A stretch of DNA of 64,000 nucleotides from SOIA01 sp964348015 (GTDB lineage: Bacteria > Acidobacteriota > Aminicenantia > Aminicenantales > Aminicenantaceae), in contig CAYGBC010000037.1 in NCBI GenBank assembly GCA_964348015.1, positions 1-64,000 on the forward strand, given 5' to 3'. Below are positions 14,210 through 23,498 of the stretch, one piece after another. The notes under the pieces were generated by a model, which saw only the letters and a list, made by a program, of their open reading frames with translations, had not been told where the DNA came from and ran no database searches. Numbering within the stretch: position 1 is the stretch's first letter; each line of letters begins with the position of its first letter. Position numbers and translations under genes: made by a program.

Positions 14210-14423
14210 GATCAATCTCGATGTCTCTCCTGAAGGACTTGAACTCCGATTCTTTTCGGTTTCGATGGGCTTTGTGAGTCATCTCTGCAAGATCTCAGCG
14301 AGAGCGAATTCCCTCTGCCACAATCCCTCAGTCACACATCCCGATTTTTTGCACTGAATAGATTAGAACAACAGAAAAAAATAGTCAAAAGAGTTTGAAA
14401 AAAATTCAATAATAAGCAGATAA

Positions 14424-14466
14424 AAGGAAACCCTCCCTCTGAGTTTTCTTCTCCGGGAAAACAGAG
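14424..14466 (-). terminator. Probable terminator of the tolC-like gene
   Basis: On the plus strand CTCT-GA-GTTTTC (14437-14448) pairs with GAAAAC-AGAG (14457-14466), with a two-base bulge and an 8-base loop. The minus strand continues GGGAGGGTTTCCTTTT. It lies 14 bases beyond the stop codon of the tolC-like gene at 14480. The T-run is interrupted, so it may be a weak terminator. Confidence 0.4.
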
Positions 14467-14479
14467 AGAGCCTTTGTTC

Positions 14480-16039
14480 TCAGTCTTCTAGAAAATGAAG
14501 CGTCTTAATATTTCTCTTCTCTAAGCTCGTCCCCAAAGATCTTTCCAGCCTGGCTACGGCAATCAAATAATCCACCATGGCATTCAGCAACAAGGATTCT
14601 TCCCTGGCGAGTTCTTCCTGGTACTGAAGGACAAAATAATTGGTCGTCAATCCGACATCCAGCTTTTTCACTTCTGCCTCCAGCCTTTTCTGGGCTAACT
14701 CGCGAGAAACCCGGTAAGCCTGCACCCTTTTATAATTTGTATCCATTTCTCTTACCGCATCCCTCACTTCGAGGAAGATCTGTCTTTCCACGTTTTTCAA
14801 TTCCAGCTGGCTCTTTTCTGTTTCCATACGGGCCCGCACATAATCGGCCTTGGTCGTAAGAGAGCTCAGGGGAATGGAAAGAGTCAATCCCACATTCCAG
14901 TTATCGTATTCAAAGCTGAACGCCTCCTCCATCGCCTCGGACGGAGGATGGACAATCTCTCCGATCGGAGGAGCGAAAGGATTGACAGGATCAAAAACGA
15001 TCTCTGTCCCGGAGAGCCCCGGGCTCCAATACGAAAAACTCAAATCCAAACTGGGAAGCATTTGATTCTTCGCCACTTTCATGTTCAGTTCGTTCGTTTC
15101 TATGGTTTTTCTTTGCGTCTTCAAATCCGGACTCTGCCTGTACGCAATGGCCAAGGCTTCTTCGAGCGATATTTTCTTTTGAACAAAGTCAGGTCTATCC
15201 AGCGGAACAATTTTTATTCTCTCCAATTCTCCGAATTCTTTGAGGTTGAGAAGGTCAGCCAGTATGTCCTCATTCCTCCGAATCAGGATTTCGGCCTGAA
15301 GGATGTCGGCTTCCCGAGAAGCCACGGTCGCTTCCGCATTCAGTATTTCGATCTCGGCCAACTTTCCCACCTCCACCTCCTTCCTGTTCTTTGCCAGAAG
15401 ATCCTGAGCCAGCTTGAGTGACTGCTGCATCACCTTGAAGTACTCGATCGAATAGGTGAGATTCCAATAGGCCTCTTCCACTTTGTAAATTGTCTCCAAC
15501 AGCGTTTTTTCAAACTGACTGATTGAAATATCCAAATTGTTCCGAGCCACGAGGATTTCCTTCCGGTTGACCTTGACTCCAAAATTTTTCAACAGCGGTT
15601 GGGAAAAGCCAAACCGCAAAGAACTGCCGTACCGCGGATTGATAACCTGAAGGCCGGCTGTAGTTTCAGTCCTGTCGTTGTACAAAGTGAGGCTAAAATT
15701 GCCTCCAGTGGGAACGTTCTGTACAAAACTTACAGAATAATCGAGATTCCTGTTGATCACCGTATCTGCCTGTTCGAGCCACCAGTAAGAGGGATTCTCA
15801 AGCCACTCTTTTCCGTAGGCAAAATCGAGACGGGGCATAAAAGCCTCTTTGGCTTTGGACACGGATGCCTCAGCCAGTTCTGGATTGATGACTTCCACCG
15901 CGACGTTGAGGTTGTCTCTCAAAGTCTTGATCACACACTCTTCAAGAGTCAAAGATATCACATTCTCTTCTTCAGAATGACAGGGTATGAAGAACAGGAA
16001 AAAAATGAGAGCGGGTAAAATAATCGCTTTTGTCTTCAC
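14480..16039 (-). CDS. TolC-family outer-membrane efflux/secretion channel protein
   Basis: A 519-residue protein with signal peptide MKTKAIILPALIFFLFFIPC, cleaved near the HSEEEN segment. It carries two outer-membrane efflux protein repeats with long heptad-rich helices, including ILNAEATVASREADILQAEI and NLTYSIEYFKVMQQSLKLAQ in the first half and ARMETEKSQLELKNVERQIF in the second. TolC proteins form trimeric channels spanning outer membrane and periplasm. No pump genes adjoin, so it probably serves a transporter encoded elsewhere. The start is GTG at 16039 with AGGAGG six bases ahead. It follows tsaD on the same strand after 184 bases but is unlikely to belong to that unit. Confidence 0.9.
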   Translation of the reverse strand: MKTKAIILPALIFFLFFIPCHSEEENVISLTLEECVIKTLRDNLNVAVEVINPELAEASVSKAKEAFMPRLDFAYGKEWLENPSYWWLEQADTVINRNLDYSVSFVQNVPTGGNFSLTLYNDRTETTAGLQVINPRYGSSLRFGFSQPLLKNFGVKVNRKEILVARNNLDISISQFEKTLLETIYKVEEAYWNLTYSIEYFKVMQQSLKLAQDLLAKNRKEVEVGKLAEIEILNAEATVASREADILQAEILIRRNEDILADLLNLKEFGELERIKIVPLDRPDFVQKKISLEEALAIAYRQSPDLKTQRKTIETNELNMKVAKNQMLPSLDLSFSYWSPGLSGTEIVFDPVNPFAPPIGEIVHPPSEAMEEAFSFEYDNWNVGLTLSIPLSSLTTKADYVRARMETEKSQLELKNVERQIFLEVRDAVREMDTNYKRVQAYRVSRELAQKRLEAEVKKLDVGLTTNYFVLQYQEELAREESLLLNAMVDYLIAVARLERSLGTSLEKRNIKTLHFLED

Positions 16040-16223
16040 TTGACACCTCCTGATTCAGATAATATAGACGGGGACAGAAGGACAGCTCAATCATCCAGTC
16101 TATACCGATTTTCGGTTTCAACCCAATAATACGAATAACCGCATGTGTTGGTTCAATTCCTTCTCTAATTTATATGATCCTTCTCGCATAATCCTGGTGA
16201 AGGAGGGCAAGAAAGAAACTCGC

Positions 16224-17258
16224 TTATTTTCTTCTTTTCGGTGAAGGCGTGGGAGATGAAATTCGAGGATAGGCGTTTAAATCCAGGGGCCAAGACGGTC
16301 TTCTTCCCTTTTTGAGTTTCTCTAACGCCAGCGCTGCCACCATGGCTGCATTATCCGTGCATAACTCGGGAGAAGGGATAACGGATGTCAAACGGAGCTT
16401 TCGGGAGAGTTCGGTGAAGCGTTGCCTGAGCTTTGTGTTCCTGGCGACACCACCGCAGAGGATGAGTGACTTGGGTTTGAGAAGCTTGACAGCCTGTTTC
16501 AGGTTCTCCAGCAGAGCCCGGACTACAGCCATCTCAAAACTGGCCAGAAAATCGTGGAAATGTGGACTTCTCTTCGAGATTTTATGCTCTTCAATTTTCT
16601 TTAAAGCCGCAGTCTTCAATCCGCTGAAGCTGAAATCGAGACTCCCATCCGTCATGTGGGGCAGGGCAAAGGCAAAATGGCGAGGGTTTCCCTTTTCGGC
16701 CAGCTTATCGATGACCGGGCCTCCGGGATAACCGAGACTGAGGAATTTAGCGATCTTATCCAGGGCTTCTCCCGCGGCATCATCCCGCGTCCTCCCGATG
16801 AGCCTGTAATCCGTTTTCGCCTTCATCCAATATGTTGACGTATGACCTCCTGAGACCACCAAAGCTAGAGCCGGAAAAGGCACCCTTTTGTGTTCAATAA
16901 AAGCCGATTCAATATGGGCTTCAAGGTGATCAACGGTTATCAAAGGCTTTTTAAAATAATAGGCCAGGCCTTTGGCAAAGGAGAGCCCCACCAGCAAAGA
17001 CCCGATCAATCCCGGTCCCCGGGTCACCGCAAACGCATCAATCTGTCTCATATTCAAATTCGCCCGGCTGAGACATTCCTGGGTCACATAGACGATGGCG
17101 GTGATATGCTGGCGGGATGCCAGTTCTGGAACAACTCCTCCGTAAGGCGCATGAATCTCATCCTGTGTGAGGACAACACTGCTCAGGACCCGGAAATCCT
17201 GAGTCAAAACAGAGGCTGAAGTCTCATCGCAGGATGTTTCGATTCCCAGAACGTACAT
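16224..17258 (-). CDS. tsaD: tRNA N6-threonylcarbamoyladenosine transferase TsaD
   Basis: About 344 residues of the ASKHA fold. MYVLGIETSCDETSASVLTQ is the N-terminal phosphate-binding motif, PLITVDHLEAHIESAFIEHK contains the metal-binding HxxxH, LVVSGGHTSTYWMKAK and LILCGGVARNTKLRQRF are the phosphate-2 and adenosine motifs, and PELCTDNAAMVAALALEKL closes the site. With TsaB and TsaE it transfers the threonylcarbamoyl group to A37 of ANN-decoding tRNAs. I prefer ATG 17258, whose A is also the A of the mtnA stop TGA; a GTG one codon upstream is possible. Tight overlap with mtnA shows co-translation. tsaB and tsaE are not in the window. Confidence 0.97.
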   Translation of the reverse strand: MYVLGIETSCDETSASVLTQDFRVLSSVVLTQDEIHAPYGGVVPELASRQHITAIVYVTQECLSRANLNMRQIDAFAVTRGPGLIGSLLVGLSFAKGLAYYFKKPLITVDHLEAHIESAFIEHKRVPFPALALVVSGGHTSTYWMKAKTDYRLIGRTRDDAAGEALDKIAKFLSLGYPGGPVIDKLAEKGNPRHFAFALPHMTDGSLDFSFSGLKTAALKKIEEHKISKRSPHFHDFLASFEMAVVRALLENLKQAVKLLKPKSLILCGGVARNTKLRQRFTELSRKLRLTSVIPSPELCTDNAAMVAALALEKLKKGRRPSWPLDLNAYPRISSPTPSPKRRK

Positions 17259-18316
17259 CACACCGAGTCCTTCTTCGTTCTTTTTTGGCTTTTGAACAAT
17301 TCTCTCAGGCTTTTCTCATACGGAGGCCGGCACACGCCCTTCTCTGTGATGATCGCTGAAATCAAGGATGCGGGAGTGATGTCAAAAGCAGGATTCTCCG
17401 CGTGGATATGCGGGAGAGTCACGCAGCGCCCTCCGAATTCTCTCACTTCCTCTGCACTTCTCTCCTCCACGGGAATCTCTTTCCCTTCAGAAAGATTCAA
17501 ATCTATGGTCTGAGTCGGGGCGGCGACATAAAACGGGAGTCCGTGTTCCTTCGCCAGAACGGCTACGGTGTACGTGCCGATCTTGTTGGCGGTGTCGCCG
17601 TTCCGCGCTATCCGGTCCGCCCCGACAATCGCTTTGGATATCATTCCCTTCTGCATCAAATAACCGGCCATGTTATCCGTAATCAGAGTCATCGGGATAT
17701 TGGCTTTATTCAGTTCCCAGCAGGTCAGCCGTGCCCCTTGAAGACGAGGCCGCGTCTCATCCACGTAGACAGAAATCCGCTTCCCTTCCTGGAAAGCGTC
17801 CTGTATGACTCCCAGAGCCGTCCCGTATCCAGCCGTCCCCAGAGCTCCTGCATTGCAGTGCGTCAGAACAGAATCCCCATCTTGCAGGAGACTCTTTCCC
17901 CAATGCCCGATCTTTCTGTTAGTTTCGATATCCTCCCTTTCAATATTCAAAGCTTCCTTGACCATTCTCTGCTTCAGCCGGGAGAGCGCAAGTCCTCTGT
18001 TCTCCTTGAAAGCCCCCTGCATTCGCTCCAAAGCCCAGAAGAGATTGCGGGCGGTCGGCCTTGTGCTCTCCAGCCTTCGGATGATCCGGCTGAATTCTTC
18101 CTCCACATGCGTATCGTCCTCGATCTTCATAACTCCGAGAGCGACGCCAAAAGCGGCCGCCACTCCGATCGCCGGAGCTCCCCGAATGACCATCTTCTCG
18201 ATAGCCTCTGCCACCTGGACATGATCCCGGCATTCTGCGTAGACTTCTTCCTCGGGCAACTTCCTCTGGTCGATCATCACGATGTGGTCTCTGTCCCACT
18301 TAATGGTCGGCAGCAT
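17258..18316 (-). CDS. mtnA: S-methyl-5-thioribose-1-phosphate isomerase
   Basis: A 352-residue MtnA of the eIF2B-like fold, converting methylthioribose-1-phosphate to methylthioribulose-1-phosphate in methionine salvage. It shows the substrate loop VIRGAPAIGVAAAFGVALGV, the catalytic cysteine in VLTHCNAGALGTAGYGTALG, and the catalytic aspartate in IVGADRIARNGDTANKIGTY. Length and motifs are complete. ATG 18316 directly follows the TAA of the upstream lipoprotein gene, and its own TGA overlaps the tsaD start, so lipoprotein, mtnA and tsaD form one coupled operon. No other mtn genes are seen here. Confidence 0.96.
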   Translation of the reverse strand: MLPTIKWDRDHIVMIDQRKLPEEEVYAECRDHVQVAEAIEKMVIRGAPAIGVAAAFGVALGVMKIEDDTHVEEEFSRIIRRLESTRPTARNLFWALERMQGAFKENRGLALSRLKQRMVKEALNIEREDIETNRKIGHWGKSLLQDGDSVLTHCNAGALGTAGYGTALGVIQDAFQEGKRISVYVDETRPRLQGARLTCWELNKANIPMTLITDNMAGYLMQKGMISKAIVGADRIARNGDTANKIGTYTVAVLAKEHGLPFYVAAPTQTIDLNLSEGKEIPVEERSAEEVREFGGRCVTLPHIHAENPAFDITPASLISAIITEKGVCRPPYEKSLRELFKSQKRTKKDSV

Positions 18317-19198
18317 TTATTTTTCCTCTTGCCAATCTGGCGCTTCAGGCCCTCTCCATTTCCACTTTTTCACCCACACCAAGTATCGGGTTTGAAAACC
18401 TTCCCATTCGCCGGATGAAAGCTCTTTCTTTAATTTCCGGTAACAAAAAATGATCTGCAGGTCATTGTCCCTGAGAATTTCCTCTGTCGGAAGCCCCAGT
18501 TCCCTGGCCATCACCGCCCCTTCAAAGCTTTTCCTGTAGTCCGCAAGATGGCTGTAGATCTGAGATTGAAGATAATGATAAAAACCGCAACTTAAATCCT
18601 TATCGGAGAGTTTTTGGGCGGTCCGGAGGACGGAGGCCAGAAGTTTCTCTCTCTCTTTCCCTTCGTGCCGAAGTGCTTTCCTGAGTTCTGCATCCATATA
18701 TTTCTGAGCGGCCATGATCGTCACCGGCTTGAGTTTCGATCTCTCGAGAAGATGCGCATAGATCCTGAAAGGAGCACTCTCTAGGCCGAGCTCCTCCAGT
18801 GATGAAGCCAGCCCTAAAAGGGAAATCTGCTGCGCCCACTCCTCTCCTTTCTCAAAACCGTACGAATGGGCATTGCGGAAACTCTCTTCGGCCTCATCCC
18901 AGAGCGTGAGGTTCAATTCAGCCATCCCCTTCAGCATGTAACCCTGGGAGGAAGGACGTTTCAAGACCACACGCTCGGCTTCCCTCAAGGCTCTCTTGAA
19001 TGACGCCGTGGCCTCTTCTGTAAGGTAACCGCGGGAATGTTCCTGTCCCTGAGCATAGTGGAATTTGGCCTTCTTCAGATGAGAGGAGCATGCGGGAAGG
19101 AAAAAGAGTGAGAAGAAGAATAAAGCGACAAGGAACAGAATTCGATGAGCCGACCGAACACCGGCCATCTCCTTTTTGTAAAGGGGAGTTTTATTCAT
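18317..19198 (-). CDS. TPR-like lipoprotein
   Basis: A 293-residue exported lipoprotein. A basic N-terminus leads to a hydrophobic segment, ILFLVALFFFSLFFLPACSS, with Cys37 in a good lipobox (LPAC). The mature part is helical with TPR-like repeats (KKAKFHYAQGQEHSRGYLTE, MLKGMAELNLTLWDEAEESF, YHYLQSQIYSHLADYRKSFE). It probably works in the periplasm as a scaffold for protein interaction. It overlaps the upstream 195-residue gene by 8 bases and abuts mtnA, so it is in the middle of a four-gene operon. No specific family recognised; the link with mtnA/tsaD is presumably only transcriptional. Confidence 0.75.
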   Translation of the reverse strand: MNKTPLYKKEMAGVRSAHRILFLVALFFFSLFFLPACSSHLKKAKFHYAQGQEHSRGYLTEEATASFKRALREAERVVLKRPSSQGYMLKGMAELNLTLWDEAEESFRNAHSYGFEKGEEWAQQISLLGLASSLEELGLESAPFRIYAHLLERSKLKPVTIMAAQKYMDAELRKALRHEGKEREKLLASVLRTAQKLSDKDLSCGFYHYLQSQIYSHLADYRKSFEGAVMARELGLPTEEILRDNDLQIIFCYRKLKKELSSGEWEGFQTRYLVWVKKWKWRGPEAPDWQEEK

Positions 19199-19778
19199 TT
19201 TTCTCCTTTAGCTGCTTTTTCACGATATCCGCAAGGACCGTCTGCACTTTATCCTGGGAGATCAGGTCAAGGTTGAGAGAGAGCATCTCATCGGCAAAAG
19301 CCCTCAAGCCTTTGACGAGTCCGGGAGGATCCTCACACGCTTCAATGTCGTTCCTTGCCTGGCGGACTGTCTTCTCAAAATCCCGGACTATCGCTCTGAA
19401 ATCGTTGGATTCAAGCTCTTGATGGAACAGCGAGGAGAGAAAAGGAGCCTCAAGACCGAGGATCGGGTAAAGCCTGGCAAAGGCCTCGCGTAGAATCACC
19501 ATGTCTCTCTCTCGGAGCTCAGTTGCATACTCCTCGCGCAGCGCCGTATGACTTTTGAAAAAATCCAGGATAAACGCATCAGGCTTGGTCTCGATGCGCT
19601 CGGGATCAAGCCAGACCTTCCAGGAAAAAATCTCCTTCTTCCATTCTTTCGCTCTTTTGAGCGCCCAAAAAAGAGTCGCATGGAGAAGAGGAAAATAAAG
19701 ATAAGATTTCAGCGGAAAAACTTTCGAAAGAAAGCTGATTCCGTTTTCGACTGCCTTCTCAAGAGGGGCTTTCGGCAT
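19191..19778 (-). CDS. Hypothetical helical protein (195 aa), first gene of the mtnA-tsaD operon
   Basis: Family not recognised. It is predicted all-helical and charged. A moderately hydrophobic stretch, LKSYLYFPLLHATLFWALKR, lies near the N-terminus; it could be an amphipathic membrane contact rather than a true transmembrane helix. The C-terminal part (IEACEDPPGLVKGLRAFADE...) is rich in leucine and charged residues. There is no Shine-Dalgarno. Instead a promoter with its -10 box only ten bases from the ATG lies at 19789-19817, suggesting a nearly leaderless transcript. It overlaps the downstream lipoprotein gene by eight bases. Confidence 0.7.
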   Translation of the reverse strand: MPKAPLEKAVENGISFLSKVFPLKSYLYFPLLHATLFWALKRAKEWKKEIFSWKVWLDPERIETKPDAFILDFFKSHTALREEYATELRERDMVILREAFARLYPILGLEAPFLSSLFHQELESNDFRAIVRDFEKTVRQARNDIEACEDPPGLVKGLRAFADEMLSLNLDLISQDKVQTVLADIVKKQLKEKNE

Positions 19779-19788
19779 TGCGTGTCAT

Positions 19789-19817
19789 ATAATATGAATA
19801 AAAGCAAACGGAGTAAA
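19789..19817 (-). promoter_or_regulatory. Promoter of the 195-aa gene/lipoprotein/mtnA/tsaD operon
   Basis: On the minus strand, TTTACT (19817-19812) and TATTAT (19794-19789) are separated by 17 bases. Only ten bases lie between the -10 and the ATG at 19778, so transcription should begin about three bases before the start codon. Confidence 0.5.
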
Positions 19818-19915
19818 GAATAAAAACTGTACATGGATTATTCACGAGTCGAGGTTACCGCAGACGCCGGATTTACTCTCCCGAAAGGAATAAGATGCTG
19901 ACTTATAGAAAAAAT

Positions 19916-20105
19916 GGGGGGTGTTGTTTATGCTCAGTAATGAGGTAACACTTTGTTCTATCTGTCGAAGATAAAAGTGTCATTGCGAACTCAGCGTGGC
20001 AATCCCATAAGAAAAAATACATTAATTCGTATGAGATTGCTTCACTCCGTTCGCAATGACACTCAAAAAACGTTAACGAACTATTGAGCTAGCACAACTG
20101 TCCCC
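19916..20105. repeat. Palindromic repeat module R1, copy B
   Basis: Outer left part TATGCTCAGTAATGAGGTAA (19930-19949), inner left unit TCATTGCGAACTCAGCGTGG near 19980, inner right unit GATTGCTTCACTCCGTTCGC ending in AATGAC near 20060, and a right end CTGTCCCC at 20098-20105. The cores are diverged (AACTCAGCG instead of GCGAAGCG). It fills most of the 334-base gap between the 195-aa gene and lepA; the rest shows nothing. Confidence 0.8.
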
Positions 20106-20112
20106 TTTGGAA

Positions 20113-21903
20113 TCACTCCGTTTGAAGGAAAGCCAGAAAGGCCTCTTGAGGCACTTCAACCCGGCCGATTTTTTTCATCCTCCTTTTTCCCACCTTCTGT
20201 TTATCCAGAAGCTTCATCTTCCTTGTGTAATCGCCTCCGTATAGCTTGGCCAAAACATCCTTCCTATAAGGCTTTATGGTTTCTCTGGCAATGATTCTTT
20301 TGCCGATAGCGGCCTGAAGAGATACCTCGTACTGCTGGCGCGGGATGATTTTTCTCATCCTGTGCACCAGCTTCTTTCCGCGGATGTAGGCCCTGTCCTT
20401 GTGGACGATCACGGAGAAGGCATCCACGACTTCTCTGTTGATCAAAATATCGAGTTTGACCAGAGGGGCTTCTCGGAAATCTGAAAACTCGTAGTCCATC
20501 GACGCGTATCCCTGGGAAACCGACTTCAACTGGTTGTAAAAATCAATCACCACCTCATTCAGCGGAAGACGATACGTCAGAAAAATGCGCTGGGTGCTGA
20601 TGTATTCCATCTTCATCTGTTCTCCCCGCCTGTTCTCCAAAAGCTTGAGCACCGCACCCAAGTATTTATCTGGCGTGATAATCAATGCTTCGATCAGGGG
20701 CTCTTCGATCTTTTGAATGTCTTGGGCCGGAGGAACCTGGGAAGGATTGTGAAATTCAATGACGCGGCCGTCTTTTCGGGTGACTTTGAAATTGACGGTC
20801 GGCGCAGTCGTCACAAGGTTCAAACCGAACTCTCTCTCCAATCTCTCCTGAACTATCTCCCGATGAAGAAGCCCTAAAAATCCACACCGGAAGCCCAGCC
20901 CCAGCGCGGGTGAGTTCTCAGGCTCATAATTGAATGAAGAGTCATTGAGCCTCAGCTTTTCAATCGCCTTCCTCAAATCTTCCACGCTGCTTTTTCCGGC
21001 GGGAAACATCCCGCAGAAAACCATGGGCTTGGCTTCTTGAAAACCGGGGAGGGCCCGGGCCGCTCTTCTGTTTCTTTCTGTGATCGTATCCCCGATCCTG
21101 GCATGGCTTATATCGCGGATTCCGCCGATCATGTATCCAACTTCACCCGCAACTAACCGGTCCACTTTTTTGGGTTTGGGAGTCAGGTAACCGAGTTCTT
21201 CCACTTCGTAGACCGCTCCGCTCGACATCAGCTCCACCTGAACTCCTGTGCGGACCGTTCCCTCAAATATCCTTGCCAGGATGATCACACCTCTGTAGGA
21301 ATCGAACCAGGAATCAAAGACCAGAGCCTCAAGAGGAGAATCAGGATTACCTCTCGGAGCGGGAATCCGGCGAACAATGCTTTCAAGGATTTGATCGACA
21401 GCGGTTCCTTTTTTGGCGCTCGCCAAAATCGCTTCCTCGCTCTGGATGCCGATAATATTTTCCAACTGTTCGAGCGCTAACTCTGGATTAGCCTGAGAGA
21501 GGTCGATCTTATTGATGACCGGGATGAGCACAAGGTCATTCTGGAGCGCGAGATATGTATTGGCGAGAGTCTGGGCCTCAACTCCCTGAGAAGCATCTAT
21601 AACCAGAAGGGCTCCCTCACAGGCTGCCAGGCTCCGGGACACTTCATAAGTGAAGTCCACATGTCCTGGTGTATCGATCAGGTTGAGGACGTACTCTTCT
21701 CCCGACTCTGCTTTATAACACAGACGAGCTGTCTGGGCTTTTATCGTGATTCCCTTCTCCCGCTCCAGATCCATCGTGTCCAGAACTTGGTCTTTGAATT
21801 CACGCGGAGAGATGGCGCCCGTCACCTCCAGCAGCCGGTCAGCCAGCGTAGACTTTCCGTGGTCGATATGAGCAATAATCGAAAAATTTCTGATATTTTT
21901 CAT
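20113..21903 (-). CDS. lepA: Elongation factor 4 (back-translocating GTPase LepA)
   Basis: A full-length 596-residue LepA. The G domain has G1 IIAHIDHGKSTLADRLLEVT, G2 region REKGITIKAQTARLCY, G3 DTPGHVDFTYEVS and G4 IPVINKIDLSQANP. The LepA-specific C-terminal domain follows with YGGDYTRKMKLLDKQKVGKR. It binds the ribosome and affects translocation and assembly under stress. The start at 21903 lacks a Shine-Dalgarno; TATTAT lies ~18 bases upstream. It is divergent from tatA. In many bacteria lepA is followed by lepB, but here a repeat element and an unrelated operon follow. Confidence 0.98.
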   Translation of the reverse strand: MKNIRNFSIIAHIDHGKSTLADRLLEVTGAISPREFKDQVLDTMDLEREKGITIKAQTARLCYKAESGEEYVLNLIDTPGHVDFTYEVSRSLAACEGALLVIDASQGVEAQTLANTYLALQNDLVLIPVINKIDLSQANPELALEQLENIIGIQSEEAILASAKKGTAVDQILESIVRRIPAPRGNPDSPLEALVFDSWFDSYRGVIILARIFEGTVRTGVQVELMSSGAVYEVEELGYLTPKPKKVDRLVAGEVGYMIGGIRDISHARIGDTITERNRRAARALPGFQEAKPMVFCGMFPAGKSSVEDLRKAIEKLRLNDSSFNYEPENSPALGLGFRCGFLGLLHREIVQERLEREFGLNLVTTAPTVNFKVTRKDGRVIEFHNPSQVPPAQDIQKIEEPLIEALIITPDKYLGAVLKLLENRRGEQMKMEYISTQRIFLTYRLPLNEVVIDFYNQLKSVSQGYASMDYEFSDFREAPLVKLDILINREVVDAFSVIVHKDRAYIRGKKLVHRMRKIIPRQQYEVSLQAAIGKRIIARETIKPYRKDVLAKLYGGDYTRKMKLLDKQKVGKRRMKKIGRVEVPQEAFLAFLQTE

Positions 21904-22062
21904 AACTAAAAAAACAAATTTATAATATTAAAAATTAAGTATATAAGAAAAAAGAGAATGGTTCTATTTCTTATTCCGTTTGTTCATGAAATTGGCGCTT
22001 TCTCCCCCTTGAAAAAACAAATGTTTACCGGATTTTGTTCTGTTTGAGGACCCCACGCTCTC

Positions 22063-22091
22063 TTGACTTTTGAACAGAACTCGAGTAACTT
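22063..22091 (+). promoter_or_regulatory. Putative promoter of tatA
   Basis: TTGACT (22063-22068) and TAACTT (22086-22091) are spaced by 17 bases, 53 bases upstream of the tatA ATG at 22144. The -35 is strong and the -10 is weak. Confidence 0.4.
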
Positions 22092-22143
22092 TGTTAGAAG
22101 TCACTCGATAAGAATAGACCATCAGCCTTCAGAGGAGGTTTTA

Positions 22144-22347
22144 ATGTTTTTTCTTGGACCAGTCGGACCGACAGAACTCATTCTCATCATTTTAATTATT
22201 GTGATTATATTTGGCGCTCGAAAACTGCCGGAATTGGGAAAATCCTTAGGAGAAGGCATAAAGAACTTTCGAAAATCCATCACAACCAAAGAGAAAGACA
22301 GCGAACCCCCTCCAGACAAATCCGAGCCTCCGACTAAGGAAGAATGA
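22144..22347 (+). CDS. tatA: Sec-independent protein translocase subunit TatA
   Basis: A 67-residue TatA/E. MFFLGPVGPTELILIILIIV forms the short N-terminal membrane helix, followed by IIFGARKLPELGKSLGEGIK with the conserved FG hinge and KLPELG, then an amphipathic helix and a polar, proline-rich tail. TatA oligomers form the passage through the inner membrane for folded proteins. GAGGAGG five bases before the ATG at 22144 fixes the start; longer in-frame starts upstream lack one. No tatB or tatC is adjacent, so tat genes are split in this genome. It is followed by a ROK kinase after 160 bases. Confidence 0.95.
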   Translation: MFFLGPVGPTELILIILIIVIIFGARKLPELGKSLGEGIKNFRKSITTKEKDSEPPPDKSEPPTKEE

Positions 22348-22507
22348 GCCTCGTTCCAAACAGGCATGACCAAAGCCGAAAAGAAATAAATTTTGTTTCG
22401 CCCCCCCATACAGCGCACCAGAAATCAGCTCTAACCAGAGAACCCCTCTTCAGAGATTCCGCCCTCCGCTCCTTTGATTTCATTCCCTCCGAAAACCCAT
22501 TCTAAAA

Positions 22508-23425
22508 ATGTCTCTGTATGCCGGGTTTGACTTGGGGGGGACCCGTCTGAAATACGGACTGGTCGATTCCGAAGGCAATCCTATATTCGATGACCAGACT
22601 TCCACGCCCTCCACGATCGCGGAGCTGCTTCGTCTTCTGGAAAAGGTCTGGAATGACATGAAGGCAGGAGAAAAAAGAGCCATCCAAGCTGTCGGCTTCG
22701 GGTTTCCGGGAATCTTTAGCCTCGATCAGCAGAGAATTCTCCAATCTCCGAATTACGCAGAGCTTGACAATTTCGACCTGATCCCTGCCCTCTCAGAGTT
22801 TATAGAAGTCCCTTTCTGGATCAACAACGATGCCAACATGGCCGCATTCGGCGAATACCGATGCGGAGCCGGGAAAGGCGTTCACAGCCTCATCTTCCTC
22901 ACGATCGGAACAGGCGTGGGCGCGGGAATCATCCTGGATGGAGAGCTCTGGCGGGGCGCGTGTGGCTTCGCTGGAGAGCTGGGGCACGTGACAGTCAATC
23001 CAGAAGGAGAAATGTGCAACTGCGGCAGTCAGGGATGCTTAGAGACAGAAGTTTCCGCTTCCAAGATCGTTAAAAATTACATCGCCCTGAGAAAAAAAAA
23101 GGGGCGGATATCCGCTGAAGATGTTTTTCACCGGGCAAACCAAGGAGATACCGCCGCCCGGAAGGCCTTCGCCCAGGCCGGCCGTTTTCTGGGCAGAGGG
23201 CTTGCCATCGCCATGAACCTGCTGAATCCGGAAAAAATCCTGCTGGGCGGGGCCGTGATGGCTGCCGAGGATTTTCTTCTCCCTCCGGCTCTTGAAGAAA
23301 CACAAAAAAGATCCTACAAAGCCTCATTCACGTGCTGTTCGGTCGAGAAGGCCACACTCGGAAACAAAGCAGGCCTTTTGGGCGCTGCCCTTTGGGCCAG
23401 AGAACAGGCTCGAAATAAAAAATAG
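22508..23425 (+). CDS. ROK-family sugar kinase (glucokinase-type)
   Basis: A 305-residue ROK protein. The ATP-binding AGFDLGGTRLKYGLVDSEGN lies at the N-terminus, followed by VGFGFPGIFSLDQQ, the catalytic WINNDANMAAFGEYRCGAGK, TIGTGVGAGIILDGELWRG, and the zinc-binding CNCGSQGCLE preceded by GELGHVTVNPEG. The E-x-G-H sugar-binding pattern is kept. It phosphorylates a hexose, probably glucose or N-acetylated sugar, with ATP in the cytoplasm. No HTH domain is present, so it is a kinase and not a ROK repressor. There is no good ribosome-binding site upstream. Nearby genes do not reveal the sugar. Confidence 0.92.
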   Translation: MSLYAGFDLGGTRLKYGLVDSEGNPIFDDQTSTPSTIAELLRLLEKVWNDMKAGEKRAIQAVGFGFPGIFSLDQQRILQSPNYAELDNFDLIPALSEFIEVPFWINNDANMAAFGEYRCGAGKGVHSLIFLTIGTGVGAGIILDGELWRGACGFAGELGHVTVNPEGEMCNCGSQGCLETEVSASKIVKNYIALRKKKGRISAEDVFHRANQGDTAARKAFAQAGRFLGRGLAIAMNLLNPEKILLGGAVMAAEDFLLPPALEETQKRSYKASFTCCSVEKATLGNKAGLLGAALWAREQARNKK

Positions 23426-23498
23426 GCGGGGGCTTCATTCTCAATTCTATATTTTCTCCTCTTCTCTTTTTCTGTTATTTCGCTTAAATCCTGAAACC

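Noticed and set aside
17402..18418. 338-codon plus-strand frame opposite mtnA
   Set aside because: Fully antisense to a well-supported enzyme gene; unusual His/Pro/Ser-rich composition typical of shadow frames.
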